Notes under the pieces: model-generated
Database searches by the model: none
Told to the model about the DNA's origin: nothing
The model's input: the letters and a program-made list of their open reading frames with translations, nothing else
Source: an uncultured Collinsella sp.
GTDB lineage: Bacteria > Actinomycetota > Coriobacteriia > Coriobacteriales > Coriobacteriaceae
Assembly (NCBI GenBank): GCA_900541145.1
Contig: UQIH01000018.1
Span: 1 to 47,667, forward strand
Reading direction: 5' to 3'
DNA length: 47,667 nt
Position numbers and translations under genes: made by a program
Shown: piece by piece, positions 7,769 through 17,420 of the stretch
Layout of the letters: each line of letters begins with the position of its first letter
Position numbering within the stretch: position 1 is the stretch's first letter

Positions 7769-9922
7769 TTACTGAACTTTGCTGGCGAACTCGAGGTATT
7801 GCATGCGCTGCAGCTTGTCGATCGTCGAGGTGTATGGGCTGTCTTCAGATTCCAAGTTGTAGCGCAGCCCGTCGGCACCAAGGTAGCCGGCGACATTGAT
7901 GGTGGGCACATCTGACCTTGTTGCAAGCAGGGCCTTTTGATAGTCGGTGAGCGGGGCGCCGATCTTATTAAGGGTAATGGCTGCAATCTCGTTTGCCCCG
8001 ACGGTGTCGTAGACGTTGAGCTCGGTATTGCCGGCGATTTCATAGTTAGCCCAGACGAAATAGGTTGACTGATAGACACGGAAAGCGTGGCTTGCCGTAT
8101 CTTCCTGAGGGTACAGCTCGTCGTTGAGAGTCGTTGCGGCGCTCGGCTGATGGTCGCCAAAAAAGACAAGAACAACCGGTCTGCCGATATTGCGGAGCTC
8201 GTTGATAAAGTACTCGAGGTCCCGGTCGGATGCGTTGATGCAGGTGAGATAGGTGTTGAGCGCGCTATTGGCGCCCTCGCTGGCTCCCTCGACCCAATAG
8301 TTTGTCAGCTCTTCGGCGGGAACGGTGCCATAGTCGTAGCCGCCGTGATTTTGCATCGTGACGTCAAAGATGAACTGCGGCGCTTCGTCGGTTCTAAGCA
8401 GGTCGAGTATCTTGTCGTAGGTGGCGTAGTCGCATACGCCGGCATGGTAACAGGGCGCACCTTCGAAATCGCCGATTGAAAGAAAGTCTCCAAAGCCCAG
8501 CTGCTGATAGATCTTATCTCGATGGTAGTTGACGGGGTTTTGCGGGTGCATAGCGGTAGCGGTATACCCAAGCTCTTTAAGGTCCTTTGCCAGGCTGTTG
8601 ACGCCATTCATCTGATACAGCTGATAGGGGATCTTGCCTAATCCGACAAAGGCCGTTGTCGCTCCGGTCAAAAATTCGAATTCGGAGTTTGCCGTTCCGC
8701 CACCGGTGACCGAAGCGAGCATGGTGCCGCGAACAAGTGTATCGGGAAGCGAGTTGTAGAATGCGGGGCCGGTGTACCCGGCCGCCTGGAGCTGCTCAAA
8801 GCACGAAAGGTCGCTAAAACTCTCGTTCATGACGGCAACAATCGTCGGCTTGATTTCATTGAACTGGGCAACGGCAGCCGCGCGCTGCTCGCTCGAGCCA
8901 TACGTGCTGTCGTAGGCGGCGGCGAGCTCCTGCTCGATGCTCTGCGCCTCATCGGGCGTATAGCCTTCGGGCTTCTCAATGGGCAACTCGTTGACCATTT
9001 CGGTGAACGAAGTGATAAAACCCTGAGACGTATATGTGGTGATGGGCTGCCAACGGTCAAATCCAAAATCCAGCGCCTGCTCCAAGTCGATGCTGGAAAA
9101 GCCTGAGAGCCCCACAACGGTCACTAGCAGAAAAGCGCAGAGGTTAGCGGCGATTGCGGGGAAGACATGGGTGGGCGTACGGAGCTTTCGCGGTCGGATA
9201 AGCGAAAGAAGCCCCAGGGAAATCTCCAGCAGGGCGAGAGAGGTTACGATTCCGGCGGTAAAGGTAAACTCGTATCCCTCGCTCACTTCCATTGCGGTGC
9301 CAAGGGCCAAGATATCGCTTGGCAGGATGGCTTCGCCTTTAAACGTTATGACGAAGTGCTCGGCAATGCCAAGGATGCAACAGGCGACGGGCACGAGGGC
9401 CATGACGCCTCCATGACGCTGTCCCAGCAAATAAAGGGAGAGCAGAACCGTCGCGAGCAGCCCGACGGAAAACCCGAATGAGTTGGCGGGAATGCGATAG
9501 AACGTTTCGTTACAGGCAATTTCGAGCGAAACGAACGAGAGCGCTGAAACAGCGGCGATGACAAGGATGTCACGGCAAATACAGGCAACCGTTCCCGTCG
9601 CAAGATCGGTTTGGTCGATAAGTCCCGAAACCAAGGGCTCGACAAGAAGTATGACGGCGGTAGCACCGAGCGCCGAATAAGAAAGGACCCATAGGGAATT
9701 GTCCTCATTTACGAGCAATTGATTCGTAATCCATGCAGCTACCATGCCGAGCGGGATGAGGAGCGTCGCGCACCAAAAGACGCGGGCAATGGGCGGCTTT
9801 TCATTGTGTTTGATTGAAAAATACACGCGCACGACGACGGTGGCCACGATAAGGACGGCGATGAATATGGGCAGATTGGCCATGTCGCTCGAAGTGATTT
9901 CAAGGGGGATATCTTCGGTCAT
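7769..9922 (-). CDS. LTA synthase family sulfatase / phosphoglycerol transferase
   Basis: A polytopic membrane enzyme expected to transfer glycerol-phosphate or a related group to a cell-envelope glycopolymer outside the membrane. It is 717 residues long. The N-terminal third has several hydrophobic helices (roughly residues 15-290). The extracellular domain has the sulfatase-fold motifs: NESFSDL with the metal-binding Glu, GGGTANSEFEFLTG with the presumed nucleophile Thr, and FFGDHQPS with the C-terminal metal ligands. ATG at 9922 follows AGAGGAA; the in-frame extension upstream has no ribosome site. The acceptor polymer cannot be read from sequence. The gene stands alone, divergent from uvrA. 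Confidence 0.87.
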   Translation of the reverse strand: MTEDIPLEITSSDMANLPIFIAVLIVATVVVRVYFSIKHNEKPPIARVFWCATLLIPLGMVAAWITNQLLVNEDNSLWVLSYSALGATAVILLVEPLVSGLIDQTDLATGTVACICRDILVIAAVSALSFVSLEIACNETFYRIPANSFGFSVGLLATVLLSLYLLGQRHGGVMALVPVACCILGIAEHFVITFKGEAILPSDILALGTAMEVSEGYEFTFTAGIVTSLALLEISLGLLSLIRPRKLRTPTHVFPAIAANLCAFLLVTVVGLSGFSSIDLEQALDFGFDRWQPITTYTSQGFITSFTEMVNELPIEKPEGYTPDEAQSIEQELAAAYDSTYGSSEQRAAAVAQFNEIKPTIVAVMNESFSDLSCFEQLQAAGYTGPAFYNSLPDTLVRGTMLASVTGGGTANSEFEFLTGATTAFVGLGKIPYQLYQMNGVNSLAKDLKELGYTATAMHPQNPVNYHRDKIYQQLGFGDFLSIGDFEGAPCYHAGVCDYATYDKILDLLRTDEAPQFIFDVTMQNHGGYDYGTVPAEELTNYWVEGASEGANSALNTYLTCINASDRDLEYFINELRNIGRPVVLVFFGDHQPSAATTLNDELYPQEDTASHAFRVYQSTYFVWANYEIAGNTELNVYDTVGANEIAAITLNKIGAPLTDYQKALLATRSDVPTINVAGYLGADGLRYNLESEDSPYTSTIDKLQRMQYLEFASKVQ

Positions 9923-9934
9923 GGACGTTCCTCT

Positions 9935-9972
9935 GTTACAGCAAATTAAGTTCAGTAGTAGATTACTGTAAC
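9935..9972. promoter_or_regulatory. GTTACAG inverted repeat before the LTA-synthase-like gene
   Basis: GTTACAG (9935-9941) and CTGTAAC (9966-9972) form a perfect 7-bp inverted repeat with a 24-bp AT-rich spacer, just upstream of the minus-strand start at 9922. It could be an operator or a leader hairpin; nothing else supports a function. Confidence 0.3.
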
Positions 9973-10040
9973 CTTTCCACGGCATTTCGAGAAACAAAGC
10001 ACCCGATACGCAAAGCTAAAGGTCTGCGAATCTTGTATTA

Positions 10041-10054
10041 CGAACATCTGTGCG
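10041..10054. promoter_or_regulatory. Candidate LexA (SOS) box before uvrA
   Basis: CGAACATCTGTGCG matches the Gram-positive/actinobacterial SOS box pattern CGAAC-N4-GTTCG with one mismatch in the right half-site. It lies 62 bp upstream of the uvrA ATG, a usual position. No clear box was found before uvrB or uvrC in this window. Confidence 0.45.
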
Positions 10055-10115
10055 CGTCGAGTGCGCTAAACTCATCGACAGTATGATTCGATGCAATAGG
10101 AGGCAAGGAGCTTCC

Positions 10116-12995
10116 ATGTCTGATTCTTCTATCGTTATTCGCGGCGCTCGTGAGCACAACCTCCGTGATATCGATGTTTCCATTCCGCGTGACCAACTCG
10201 TGGTCATTACCGGTCTTTCTGGCTCGGGCAAGAGTTCGCTGGCATTTGACACTATCTATGCCGAGGGCCAGCGTCGATACGTCGAGAGCCTTTCGAGCTA
10301 TGCGCGCCAGTTCTTGGGCCAGATGGACAAACCCGACTTGGATTCAATCGACGGCCTTTCGCCGGCGGTGTCGATCGACCAAAAGACGACGTCTAAAAAC
10401 CCTCGCTCGACGGTTGGCACCGTAACCGAGATTTATGACTATCTGCGCCTGCTGTTCGCCCGTGTGGGCACCCCGCACTGTCCCGAATGCGGCCGCGTCA
10501 TTGAGCGTCAGACGACCGACCAGGTTGCCGACAAGGTCTTGGCGGCGGGGGAGGGCCGCCGCGCGTTTGTGCTGGCACCGGTGGTGCGCGGGCGAAAAGG
10601 CGAGTACACCAAACTGTTTGAGGACCTTCGCGCCGAGGGCTTTAGCCGCGTGCGTGTCGACGGTGAAGTGCGCTCGCTCGACGATCCGATCGATCTGGAC
10701 AAGAAGTTCAAGCACGATATCGAGGTCGTGGTCGATCGCATCGTGATCCGTGAGAATTCTCTGGGCCGTATCGCCGAGTCTGTTGAGCAGGCGACCGCGC
10801 TGGCTCACGGCAATGTAAACGTGTACATGCTGCCCGATCGTGATGCTCCCGAGGGGACCGAGGGCGAGCTTCTGGAGTATTCGTTGGCCTTGGCGTGCCC
10901 GGAGCATGGACACTCCATTGACGATCTTCAGCCGCGTGATTTTTCGTTTAACGCTCCCTATGGCGCATGTCCTGAGTGCGACGGCCTGGGCTTTAAGAAA
11001 ACCGTTGATGCCGAGGCGCTGATTGAGGATCCCTCGAAGTCCATTGCCGATGGAGTCTTTGGTAGCCTGTTTGGCAATTCGAACTACTATCCGCAGATTT
11101 TTGCTGCGGTCTGCAAACACTTTAAGGTGAGCGCTGATACGCCGTGGGAGGACTTGCCCCCTCGCGTGCGTCGTGCATTCTTGGATGGCCTGGGCGATAC
11201 GAAGATCTCGGTCGACTACCAAAAGCTCGACGGACGTCGCAGCCAGTGGGATACCAAGTTTTCGGGCGTTCGCAACATCCTGTACGAACGCTATACCGAG
11301 ACGACGAACGAGAACACCAAGGCGCGCCTGGAGAAGTACATTCGCGAGGAGCCGTGCTCGACCTGCCACGGCGCTCGCCTGCGTCCCGAGATGCTCGCCG
11401 TCACCGTGGGCGGTAAGTCCATTTACGAGGTTTGTTGCCTGTCGTGCCGTGAATCGCTCGAGTTTTTTGAGGGCTTGGAACTCACCGAGCGCCAACAGTT
11501 TATCGGCGGCCGTATCGTCAAGGAAATTCTGGAACGTCTGCGTTTTCTGGTCGATGTTGGACTCGACTATCTGACACTCGATCGTGCCTCGGCGACGCTT
11601 TCCGGTGGCGAGGCACAGCGTATTCGACTGGCAACGCAGATCGGCGCGGGTCTCATGGGCGTGCTCTATATTCTGGACGAGCCCTCGATCGGTCTTCATC
11701 AGCGTGACAACGAGCGCCTGATCAAGACGCTCGAGCGCCTGCGCGATATCGGCAATACCGTTATCGTCGTCGAACACGACGAGGATACAATTCGTGCCGC
11801 CGATTACGTAATCGACATGGGGCCCGGCGCCGGCGTCAACGGCGGACACGTAGTCGCGGCGGGAACGCCTGCCGATATCATGGCGTGTCCTGAGTCGATG
11901 ACGGGCGCTTATCTGGCCGGCAAACGAATGATCCGGGTGCCTGATGAACGGCGCAAGCCCGGTCGCGGCTGCCTTAAAATTACGGGCGCTCGAGCCAACA
12001 ACCTCAAAAACGTTACTGCCAAGATCGAGTTTGGTACGCTTACGGTTGTTACCGGCGTGTCGGGATCGGGCAAGAGCTCCCTGGTTACCGACACCATTGC
12101 GCCTGCCCTTACGAATGCCATTCACCGCTCGACGCGCCCTGTGGGTCCGTATAAGAAAATCGAGGGCATTGAGTGTATCGATAAGGTTATCGATATCGAC
12201 CAGTCGCCGATTGGCCGTACGCCGCGTTCCAACCCTGCTACCTATATCGGCCTGTGGGATGATCTTCGCGCACTGTTTGCGAGTACGCCGGAGTCGAAGG
12301 CGCGCGGCTACTCGCCGGGTCGTTTCTCCTTTAATGTGAGTGGCGGGCGCTGTGAGGCGTGCAAGGGCGACGGGCAGATCAAGATCGAGATGCACTTCCT
12401 TCCCGATATCTACGTTCCCTGCGAAGTTTGCGGCGGTAAACGCTACAACCGCGAGACACTCGAGGTCACCTACCGTGGCAAGACCATCTCGGACGTGCTC
12501 GAAATGAGTGTCACCGAGGCGCTGGCCTTCTTTGGGAATATCCCGCAGATTAAGCGCAAGCTCCAAACGCTGTACGATGTAGGATTGGGCTACGTGAGCC
12601 TGGGCCAGCCCGCCACGACGCTCTCGGGCGGCGAGGCGCAGCGTGTGAAGCTCGCCAAGGAGCTTCATCGACGCCAGACGGGCAAGACGTTCTATATTTT
12701 GGACGAGCCGACGACCGGTCTTCATTTTGAGGACGTCCGCCAGCTGCTCGATGTGCTGCAGCGTTTGGTCGATGCGGGCAACACGGTGCTGGTGATTGAG
12801 CACAACCTTGATGTCATCAAGGTTGCCGACCGCCTGATCGATATGGGTCCCGAGGGCGGTAACGGCGGCGGAACCGTCGTGGTTTCGGGCACACCGGAGC
12901 AGGTTGCGGACTGTCCGCAGAGTTATACGGGCAAGTTTTTGGCGCCGTTGCTCAGGCGTGACCGGGAGCGTCAGGCTCAACTTGATGCTCAATAA
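10116..12995 (+). CDS. uvrA: Excinuclease ABC subunit A
   Basis: The damage-recognition ATPase of nucleotide excision repair, 959 residues. Two ABC ATPase modules are visible: Walker A GLSGSGKS (about 33-40) with signature LSGGEAQRIRLA, and a second GVSGSGKS with LSGGEAQRVKLA. Three cysteine clusters (CPECGR, CSTCHGARL, CEACKGDGQ...CEVCGGKR) are the zinc modules. ATG 10116 follows TAGGAGGCAAGGAG; in-frame codons further upstream lie in the promoter and SOS-box region and are rejected. It is monocistronic or the first gene before ybaK-murJ-uvrC, separated from them by a weak hairpin. Confidence 0.98.
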   Translation: MSDSSIVIRGAREHNLRDIDVSIPRDQLVVITGLSGSGKSSLAFDTIYAEGQRRYVESLSSYARQFLGQMDKPDLDSIDGLSPAVSIDQKTTSKNPRSTVGTVTEIYDYLRLLFARVGTPHCPECGRVIERQTTDQVADKVLAAGEGRRAFVLAPVVRGRKGEYTKLFEDLRAEGFSRVRVDGEVRSLDDPIDLDKKFKHDIEVVVDRIVIRENSLGRIAESVEQATALAHGNVNVYMLPDRDAPEGTEGELLEYSLALACPEHGHSIDDLQPRDFSFNAPYGACPECDGLGFKKTVDAEALIEDPSKSIADGVFGSLFGNSNYYPQIFAAVCKHFKVSADTPWEDLPPRVRRAFLDGLGDTKISVDYQKLDGRRSQWDTKFSGVRNILYERYTETTNENTKARLEKYIREEPCSTCHGARLRPEMLAVTVGGKSIYEVCCLSCRESLEFFEGLELTERQQFIGGRIVKEILERLRFLVDVGLDYLTLDRASATLSGGEAQRIRLATQIGAGLMGVLYILDEPSIGLHQRDNERLIKTLERLRDIGNTVIVVEHDEDTIRAADYVIDMGPGAGVNGGHVVAAGTPADIMACPESMTGAYLAGKRMIRVPDERRKPGRGCLKITGARANNLKNVTAKIEFGTLTVVTGVSGSGKSSLVTDTIAPALTNAIHRSTRPVGPYKKIEGIECIDKVIDIDQSPIGRTPRSNPATYIGLWDDLRALFASTPESKARGYSPGRFSFNVSGGRCEACKGDGQIKIEMHFLPDIYVPCEVCGGKRYNRETLEVTYRGKTISDVLEMSVTEALAFFGNIPQIKRKLQTLYDVGLGYVSLGQPATTLSGGEAQRVKLAKELHRRQTGKTFYILDEPTTGLHFEDVRQLLDVLQRLVDAGNTVLVIEHNLDVIKVADRLIDMGPEGGNGGGTVVVSGTPEQVADCPQSYTGKFLAPLLRRDRERQAQLDAQ

Positions 12996-13015
12996 ATAGG
13001 CGATTCAGTTTATGG

Positions 13016-13046
13016 GCGCCATCGACTCCTTGTGATTCGATGGCGC
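13016..13046 (+). terminator. Hairpin after uvrA
   Basis: GCGCCATCGA (13016-13025) pairs perfectly with TCGATGGCGC (13037-13046). Only TTG follows, so termination would be inefficient or Rho-assisted. Confidence 0.5.
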
Positions 13047-13127
13047 TTGCTGTGCCGAAGTGACGTATGCAGCCGAATTGGACATATACTTAATCCTTGC
13101 GTCCGAATGCGAGGGAAAGGATATGTC

Positions 13128-13628
13128 ATGGCAAAGGCTGTAAAGACGCCAAAAACCAATGCGATGCGCGAGCTGGAAAGCGCCGGCATTTCCTATGTTC
13201 TACATACGTACGAAGACGATGGTGATGAGTCGGTGGGCCTGGGTGTCGCGATTTCGGAGCAGCTTGGCGAGGAGCCCGGTCAAGGATTTAAGACTTTGGT
13301 CTGCGTGACACCGTCCAACGACTATGTCGTGTGCTGTATCCCTGTTGCCGACGAGCTCGATCTAAAGTCCGCCGCGCGTGCCGCGGGGGAGAAGTCCTTG
13401 GCCATGATGCATGTGAAGGATTTGCTTGCGGCGACTGGCTACGTTCGCGGCGGCTGCAGCCCGGTCGGTATGAAAAAACGCTACCGGACGCTCATTGATG
13501 AGACATGTGTCCTTTGGGATACCATTTTTATTTCGGGAGGCAAGCGTGGTTATCAGCTCGAGCTTGCACCCGATGATTTAATTGCATTTTGCGGGGCGAC
13601 GGTTGCCGCGATTACGAGAGAGGACTGA
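13128..13628 (+). CDS. ybaK: YbaK/EbsC-family Cys-tRNA(Pro) deacylase
   Basis: A trans-editing enzyme that hydrolyses mischarged aminoacyl-tRNA, typically Cys-tRNA(Pro). The 166-residue protein shows the family features: TNAMRELESAGISY near the start, a LKSAARAAGEKSLAMM helix carrying the conserved Lys, and GYVRGGCSPVGMKKRYRTLID with the GG-SP-G loop that binds the tRNA 3' end. ISGGKRGYQLELAP closes the fold. ATG 13128 follows GGGAAAGGA; the longer open frame overlaps the uvrA hairpin and is rejected. It precedes murJ by 3 bases and is probably co-transcribed with it. Confidence 0.93.
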   Translation: MAKAVKTPKTNAMRELESAGISYVLHTYEDDGDESVGLGVAISEQLGEEPGQGFKTLVCVTPSNDYVVCCIPVADELDLKSAARAAGEKSLAMMHVKDLLAATGYVRGGCSPVGMKKRYRTLIDETCVLWDTIFISGGKRGYQLELAPDDLIAFCGATVAAITRED

Positions 13629-13631
13629 GCG

Positions 13632-15314
13632 ATGCCGCAGGAAGAATTGAAGCGCGGAGCTCATTTTGCAAAAGAATCTGCGCCTCAGACACCCTCATCC
13701 GAAGCTTCTTCGTCGCGAGATGACACTGACGACATGGGCTCGTCGGACTACTCCACGGTTGGTCGTTCCGCCGGGCTTATGACCATCCTGACCATCGTGT
13801 CTCGCGTCACCGGTTTTATCCGCACGTGGGCAATGGCGGCCGCTATCGGCATGTCGCTACTCTCGTCCTCCTATCAGGTCGCCAACAACCTGCCCAATAT
13901 GCTCTACGAACTCGTGATGGGCGGCATGCTCGTGACGGCGTTTTTGCCCGTGTACATGGCCGTGAGGCGTGAGCAGGGTCGCGAGGCCTCGAACGAGTAC
14001 GTGGGCAACCTGCTCGGCATTCTGCTTTTGGTGCTGGGTGGCATTTCGTTGCTGGGGACCGTGTTCGCCCCGGGCTTTATCTGGACGCAATCGTTCCTTT
14101 CGGGTGACGGCGGCAGCATGGATACCGCTGCGTTCATGTTCCGTTTCTTTGCCATCCAGATTCTGTTTTATGGTTTGGGCTCGGTGTTCTCGGGCGTTCT
14201 CAACGCACACCGCGACTACTTCTGGTCGACGTTTGCCCCGGTCCTCAACAATGTGATCGTCATTGCGAGCTTTATGGGTTTTGCGCCCGTGTCCGCACAG
14301 TTTGGCGAACGTGCCGGCATCATCTTGATTGCGGCCGGTACGACCCTCGGTGTCTTTGTTCAGATGGCATGTCAGATTCCCGCGCTTGGCAAGCACGGCG
14401 TGCATCCCCATATCCATATCGACTTTAAGGACCCCGCGCTGCGCCAGACGATTGCGCTCGGTATCCCGACGCTGCTCGCCACGGTGTGCATGTTTGTCTC
14501 GACTTCTATCACCAACGCTGCCGCGCTGGTGGTCCAGCCCGAGACGGGTCCTTCCGTCATCGCCTATGCGCGCCTGTGGTACACGCTGCCCTACGCGCTG
14601 ATTGCCGCCTCGCTTTCGACGGCGCTCTATACCGAGCTCTCTCATGACGCACAGGAGAAGGATTACGACAGCGTTCGCACGGGCATTTCGCGTGGCGTCG
14701 CCCAGATGCTGTTCTTCCTGATTCCGTTCGCACTGTACCTGATTGTCTTCGCACGTCCGCTCAATATGATCTACTGTGCTGGCAAGTTCGATGAATCCGG
14801 CGTGGCGCTGGTGTCCGAGTACCTTGTCTACCTGGCGCTCTCGCTGCCGCTCTACGGCGTGGTCGTGTTGATGCAGAAGAGCTTCTCTGCCTTGCTCGAC
14901 ATGAAGCCCTATAGCCGCTATTGCCTGTATTCTGCCATCGGCCAGGCCGGCTCGGTTCTGCTGTTTGGCGTTGTGCTGGGCTTCGGTATGCCGGCAATCG
15001 CGCTTTCGTATGTCGTCGACTACGTGATCTTGGTCGGCTGTTCGCTGTGGTGGCTGCGTCGTCGCCTGCGTGGCCTTCAGGTCAAATCTATCCTACATGG
15101 CGGTTTCTTTGGCCTTTTGCTCGGTGGCCTAGGTGCTGCCGCAGGCGCCGGCGTCATGTGGGCGCTTGAACACTTTGTCGGGGCACTTGGCGGCTCGATT
15201 CTGATTACTCTTGGCTACGTTTGCGTTGCGGGTGTCGCCTCGCTTGTTGTTACCTTTGGCCTTGCCGTCGTCCTTAAGATGCCCGAGGTCTCGGCGCTGC
15301 TTCGTCGCAAGTAG
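13632..15314 (+). CDS. murJ: Lipid II flippase MurJ (MviN family)
   Basis: A polytopic membrane protein that flips the peptidoglycan precursor lipid II to the outer leaflet. The 560-residue product has about 45 hydrophilic Ser/Asp-rich residues, then the typical MviN start GLMTILTIVSRVTGFIRTWAMA and about 14 hydrophobic segments. The conserved region ANNLPNMLYELVMGGMLVTAFLPVY is clear. It has no C-terminal pseudokinase domain, unlike the mycobacterial MviN. Its stop is immediately followed by the uvrC start, so the pair is translated from one message. The polar N-terminal tail is longer than in E. coli MurJ and could be cytoplasmic or regulatory. Confidence 0.94.
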   Translation: MPQEELKRGAHFAKESAPQTPSSEASSSRDDTDDMGSSDYSTVGRSAGLMTILTIVSRVTGFIRTWAMAAAIGMSLLSSSYQVANNLPNMLYELVMGGMLVTAFLPVYMAVRREQGREASNEYVGNLLGILLLVLGGISLLGTVFAPGFIWTQSFLSGDGGSMDTAAFMFRFFAIQILFYGLGSVFSGVLNAHRDYFWSTFAPVLNNVIVIASFMGFAPVSAQFGERAGIILIAAGTTLGVFVQMACQIPALGKHGVHPHIHIDFKDPALRQTIALGIPTLLATVCMFVSTSITNAAALVVQPETGPSVIAYARLWYTLPYALIAASLSTALYTELSHDAQEKDYDSVRTGISRGVAQMLFFLIPFALYLIVFARPLNMIYCAGKFDESGVALVSEYLVYLALSLPLYGVVVLMQKSFSALLDMKPYSRYCLYSAIGQAGSVLLFGVVLGFGMPAIALSYVVDYVILVGCSLWWLRRRLRGLQVKSILHGGFFGLLLGGLGAAAGAGVMWALEHFVGALGGSILITLGYVCVAGVASLVVTFGLAVVLKMPEVSALLRRK

Positions 15315-17261
15315 GTGCGCGTGGCCGGTCACGACAACATACCAACGCTTGCCGAGCAGGTTTCGCGCGTTCCCACACAGCCCGGATGCTACCTTTGGAA
15401 GGATGCCAAGGGCGATGTCATCTACGTGGGCAAGGCGAAAAACCTGCGCGCCCGCATGCGTCAATACGTGACACTGCAGGATGAGCGTCAAAAGATCCCG
15501 CTGATGATGCAGCTGGTGGCGAGCTTTGACTACATCGTTGTCGAAACCGAGCATGAGGCGCTTGTACTCGAGCGCAACCTGATCGGCCAGTACCATCCGT
15601 ACTTTAACGTCGACCTCAAGGATGACAAGAGCTACCCCTTTATCGCCATTACAAAGGGCGACCTGTATCCCGCTATCAAATATACGCGCGAGCGTCATAA
15701 GCCGGGAACGCGTTATTTTGGTCCCTATACCGATAGCCGTGCGGCACGTGAGACGATAGATACGCTGCGCAAGGTTATCCCCATCTGCTCCGCATCCTGT
15801 GCGGAGTGGCGTCGTTGTCGTCGTATCGTCGAGTCCCACAGGGGCGAGGAAGACATCGTCAATATGATTTGCGCGCAAAACGGGCGTCCCTGCTTTGACT
15901 ACCATGTCGGGCGCGGCCCGGGTGCGTGTGTCGGCGCGATTTCTCCTACGGACTATGCCAAGAACGTCAAGCGTGTCGAGCGCTTTTTGTCGGGCCATCG
16001 CAAGGATGTCGTCGATGAGCTGACCTCCGAGATGACGGATGCCGCCGAGGCGCTCGACTTTGAGCGCGCGGCACGCGTCAAACGTCGTTTGGAGGTCATC
16101 AGGGGTCTGGACGATCGTCAGCAAGTCGTTTTTCCCTCCAGTGTCGATATCGATGTCATCGGGTTCTATCGCGAGGAGACCATCTCCGCCGCTTGCGTCT
16201 TCGTCGTTCGCGAGGGCCGAACAGTTCGCACCTGCGAGTTCATTCTCGACAAGGGTCTTGATGTTGACGAGGAAGAGCTCCAGTCGGGCTTTCTTAAGCG
16301 CTATTACGACGAGACGGCTGATATTCCAGCTGAGGTCAACCTTTCCGTCGAGCTTGAGGATGCGGAGGCGCTGGGGGAATGGCTTGCGGGCAAGCGCGAG
16401 CGTTCCTGCCATCTCCATAGGCCGCAGCGTGGCGAAAAGCACCGTCTGCTCGATATGGCATCCAAAAATGCGCGCCATGCCCTCATGCGCTATATGATGC
16501 GAACGGGGTACGCTGACGACCGCACCAATCAGGCGCTCCTGGAGCTCGAAAGCGCGCTGGCGCTGCCAGCGCCGCCGATGCGTATCGAGTGCTTCGATAT
16601 CTCGACGCTGCACGGAACCTTTACCGTCGCCTCGATGGTGGTGTTTACCAACGGACGCGCCGACAAGAGCCAGTACCGTCGTTTTAAAATTCAGGCCGAA
16701 TTGGACGAGGCAAACGACTTCGTGTCGATGTCCGAGGTTTTGGGACGACGCTATGCTCCCGAGCGCATGGCCGACGAGCGCTTTGGATCGCGCCCCGATT
16801 TGCTCGTTGTCGATGGCGGTAAGCCGCAATTGACCGCTGCGATCAAGCAACTTGAGGCTCTTGGGCTCGATATACCAGTTTGTGGCTTGGCAAAGGCCGA
16901 TGAGGAGGTTTTCGTGCCTTGGGACGAGACTCCAGTCGTGCTTCCGACCGGGTCCGCGTCGCTCTATCTAATCAAACAGGTGCGCGATGAATCGCACCGT
17001 TTTGCCATCACGTTCCATCGCGAATTGCGCGATAAAGCCATGACGGTTTCGGTACTCGATGACGTTCCAGGCGTGGGACCCACCAGAAAACGTGCCCTTA
17101 TGCGCCATTTTGGCTCGATGAAGCGTTTGCGCGCGGCGAGCGAGCAAGAGATCGCGGAAGTTCGCGGCATACCTGCCGATGTTGCCAAGGCGGTCCACGA
17201 GGCGCTCGTTGCATGGAATGCCGAGCGCGCCGAGGTGGCAGCTGGCCATTCCGATAGCTAA
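15315..17261 (+). CDS. uvrC: Excinuclease ABC subunit C
   Basis: The dual-incision nuclease of excision repair, 648 residues. The GIY-YIG domain lies at the start (QPGCYLWKDAKGDVIYVGKAKNLRARMRQYV) and makes the 3' cut. A UVR domain (about 215-250, EALDFERAARVKRRLEVI) binds UvrB. The RNase-H-like domain (RIECFDISTLHG, VVDGGKPQL) makes the 5' cut. A C-terminal helix-hairpin-helix pair (VPGVGPTRKRALMRHFG) binds DNA. The start is GTG at 15315, directly after the murJ stop; GTG 15321 is an equally possible start, since no clear ribosome site distinguishes them. In many actinobacteria uvrC is followed by rapZ; here a sialic-acid operon lies between them. Confidence 0.97.
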   Translation: MRVAGHDNIPTLAEQVSRVPTQPGCYLWKDAKGDVIYVGKAKNLRARMRQYVTLQDERQKIPLMMQLVASFDYIVVETEHEALVLERNLIGQYHPYFNVDLKDDKSYPFIAITKGDLYPAIKYTRERHKPGTRYFGPYTDSRAARETIDTLRKVIPICSASCAEWRRCRRIVESHRGEEDIVNMICAQNGRPCFDYHVGRGPGACVGAISPTDYAKNVKRVERFLSGHRKDVVDELTSEMTDAAEALDFERAARVKRRLEVIRGLDDRQQVVFPSSVDIDVIGFYREETISAACVFVVREGRTVRTCEFILDKGLDVDEEELQSGFLKRYYDETADIPAEVNLSVELEDAEALGEWLAGKRERSCHLHRPQRGEKHRLLDMASKNARHALMRYMMRTGYADDRTNQALLELESALALPAPPMRIECFDISTLHGTFTVASMVVFTNGRADKSQYRRFKIQAELDEANDFVSMSEVLGRRYAPERMADERFGSRPDLLVVDGGKPQLTAAIKQLEALGLDIPVCGLAKADEEVFVPWDETPVVLPTGSASLYLIKQVRDESHRFAITFHRELRDKAMTVSVLDDVPGVGPTRKRALMRHFGSMKRLRAASEQEIAEVRGIPADVAKAVHEALVAWNAERAEVAAGHSDS

Positions 17262-17353
17262 ACACGAGCCTAAACAACTGATATACATGATTGCGCGATT
17301 TTCAACCATTTATTACGCCATGATTGCCTGCTGGTTTCGGGTTTTATTAACGC

Positions 17354-17393
17354 TAAAACGTTTGACTAACCCAAGCGAAAACCCTGCTATCCT
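17354..17393 (+). promoter_or_regulatory. Promoter and candidate operator of the sialic-acid operon
   Basis: TTGACT (17362-17367), a 17-bp spacer and TGCTAT (17385-17390) form a good sigma-70-type promoter. The near-palindrome TAAAACGTTTGA (17354-17365) overlaps the -35 box. Its core TAAAACGTTT recurs in the palindrome upstream of gap at 29989. A regulator bound here would block RNA polymerase; LacI-type proteins favour such CG-centred sites, but none is encoded in the window. Confidence 0.5.
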
Positions 17394-17420
17394 GCGGGTT
17401 GACGAAGACTGATATCTCAC

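Noticed and set aside
10344..12992. Very long open frame (about 880 codons) antisense to uvrA
   Set aside because: It mirrors the codon phase of a high-GC gene, has no ribosome site or recognisable domain, and uvrA fills the region. Similar antisense frames at 15129-16850 and 19409-21583 were rejected for the same reason.
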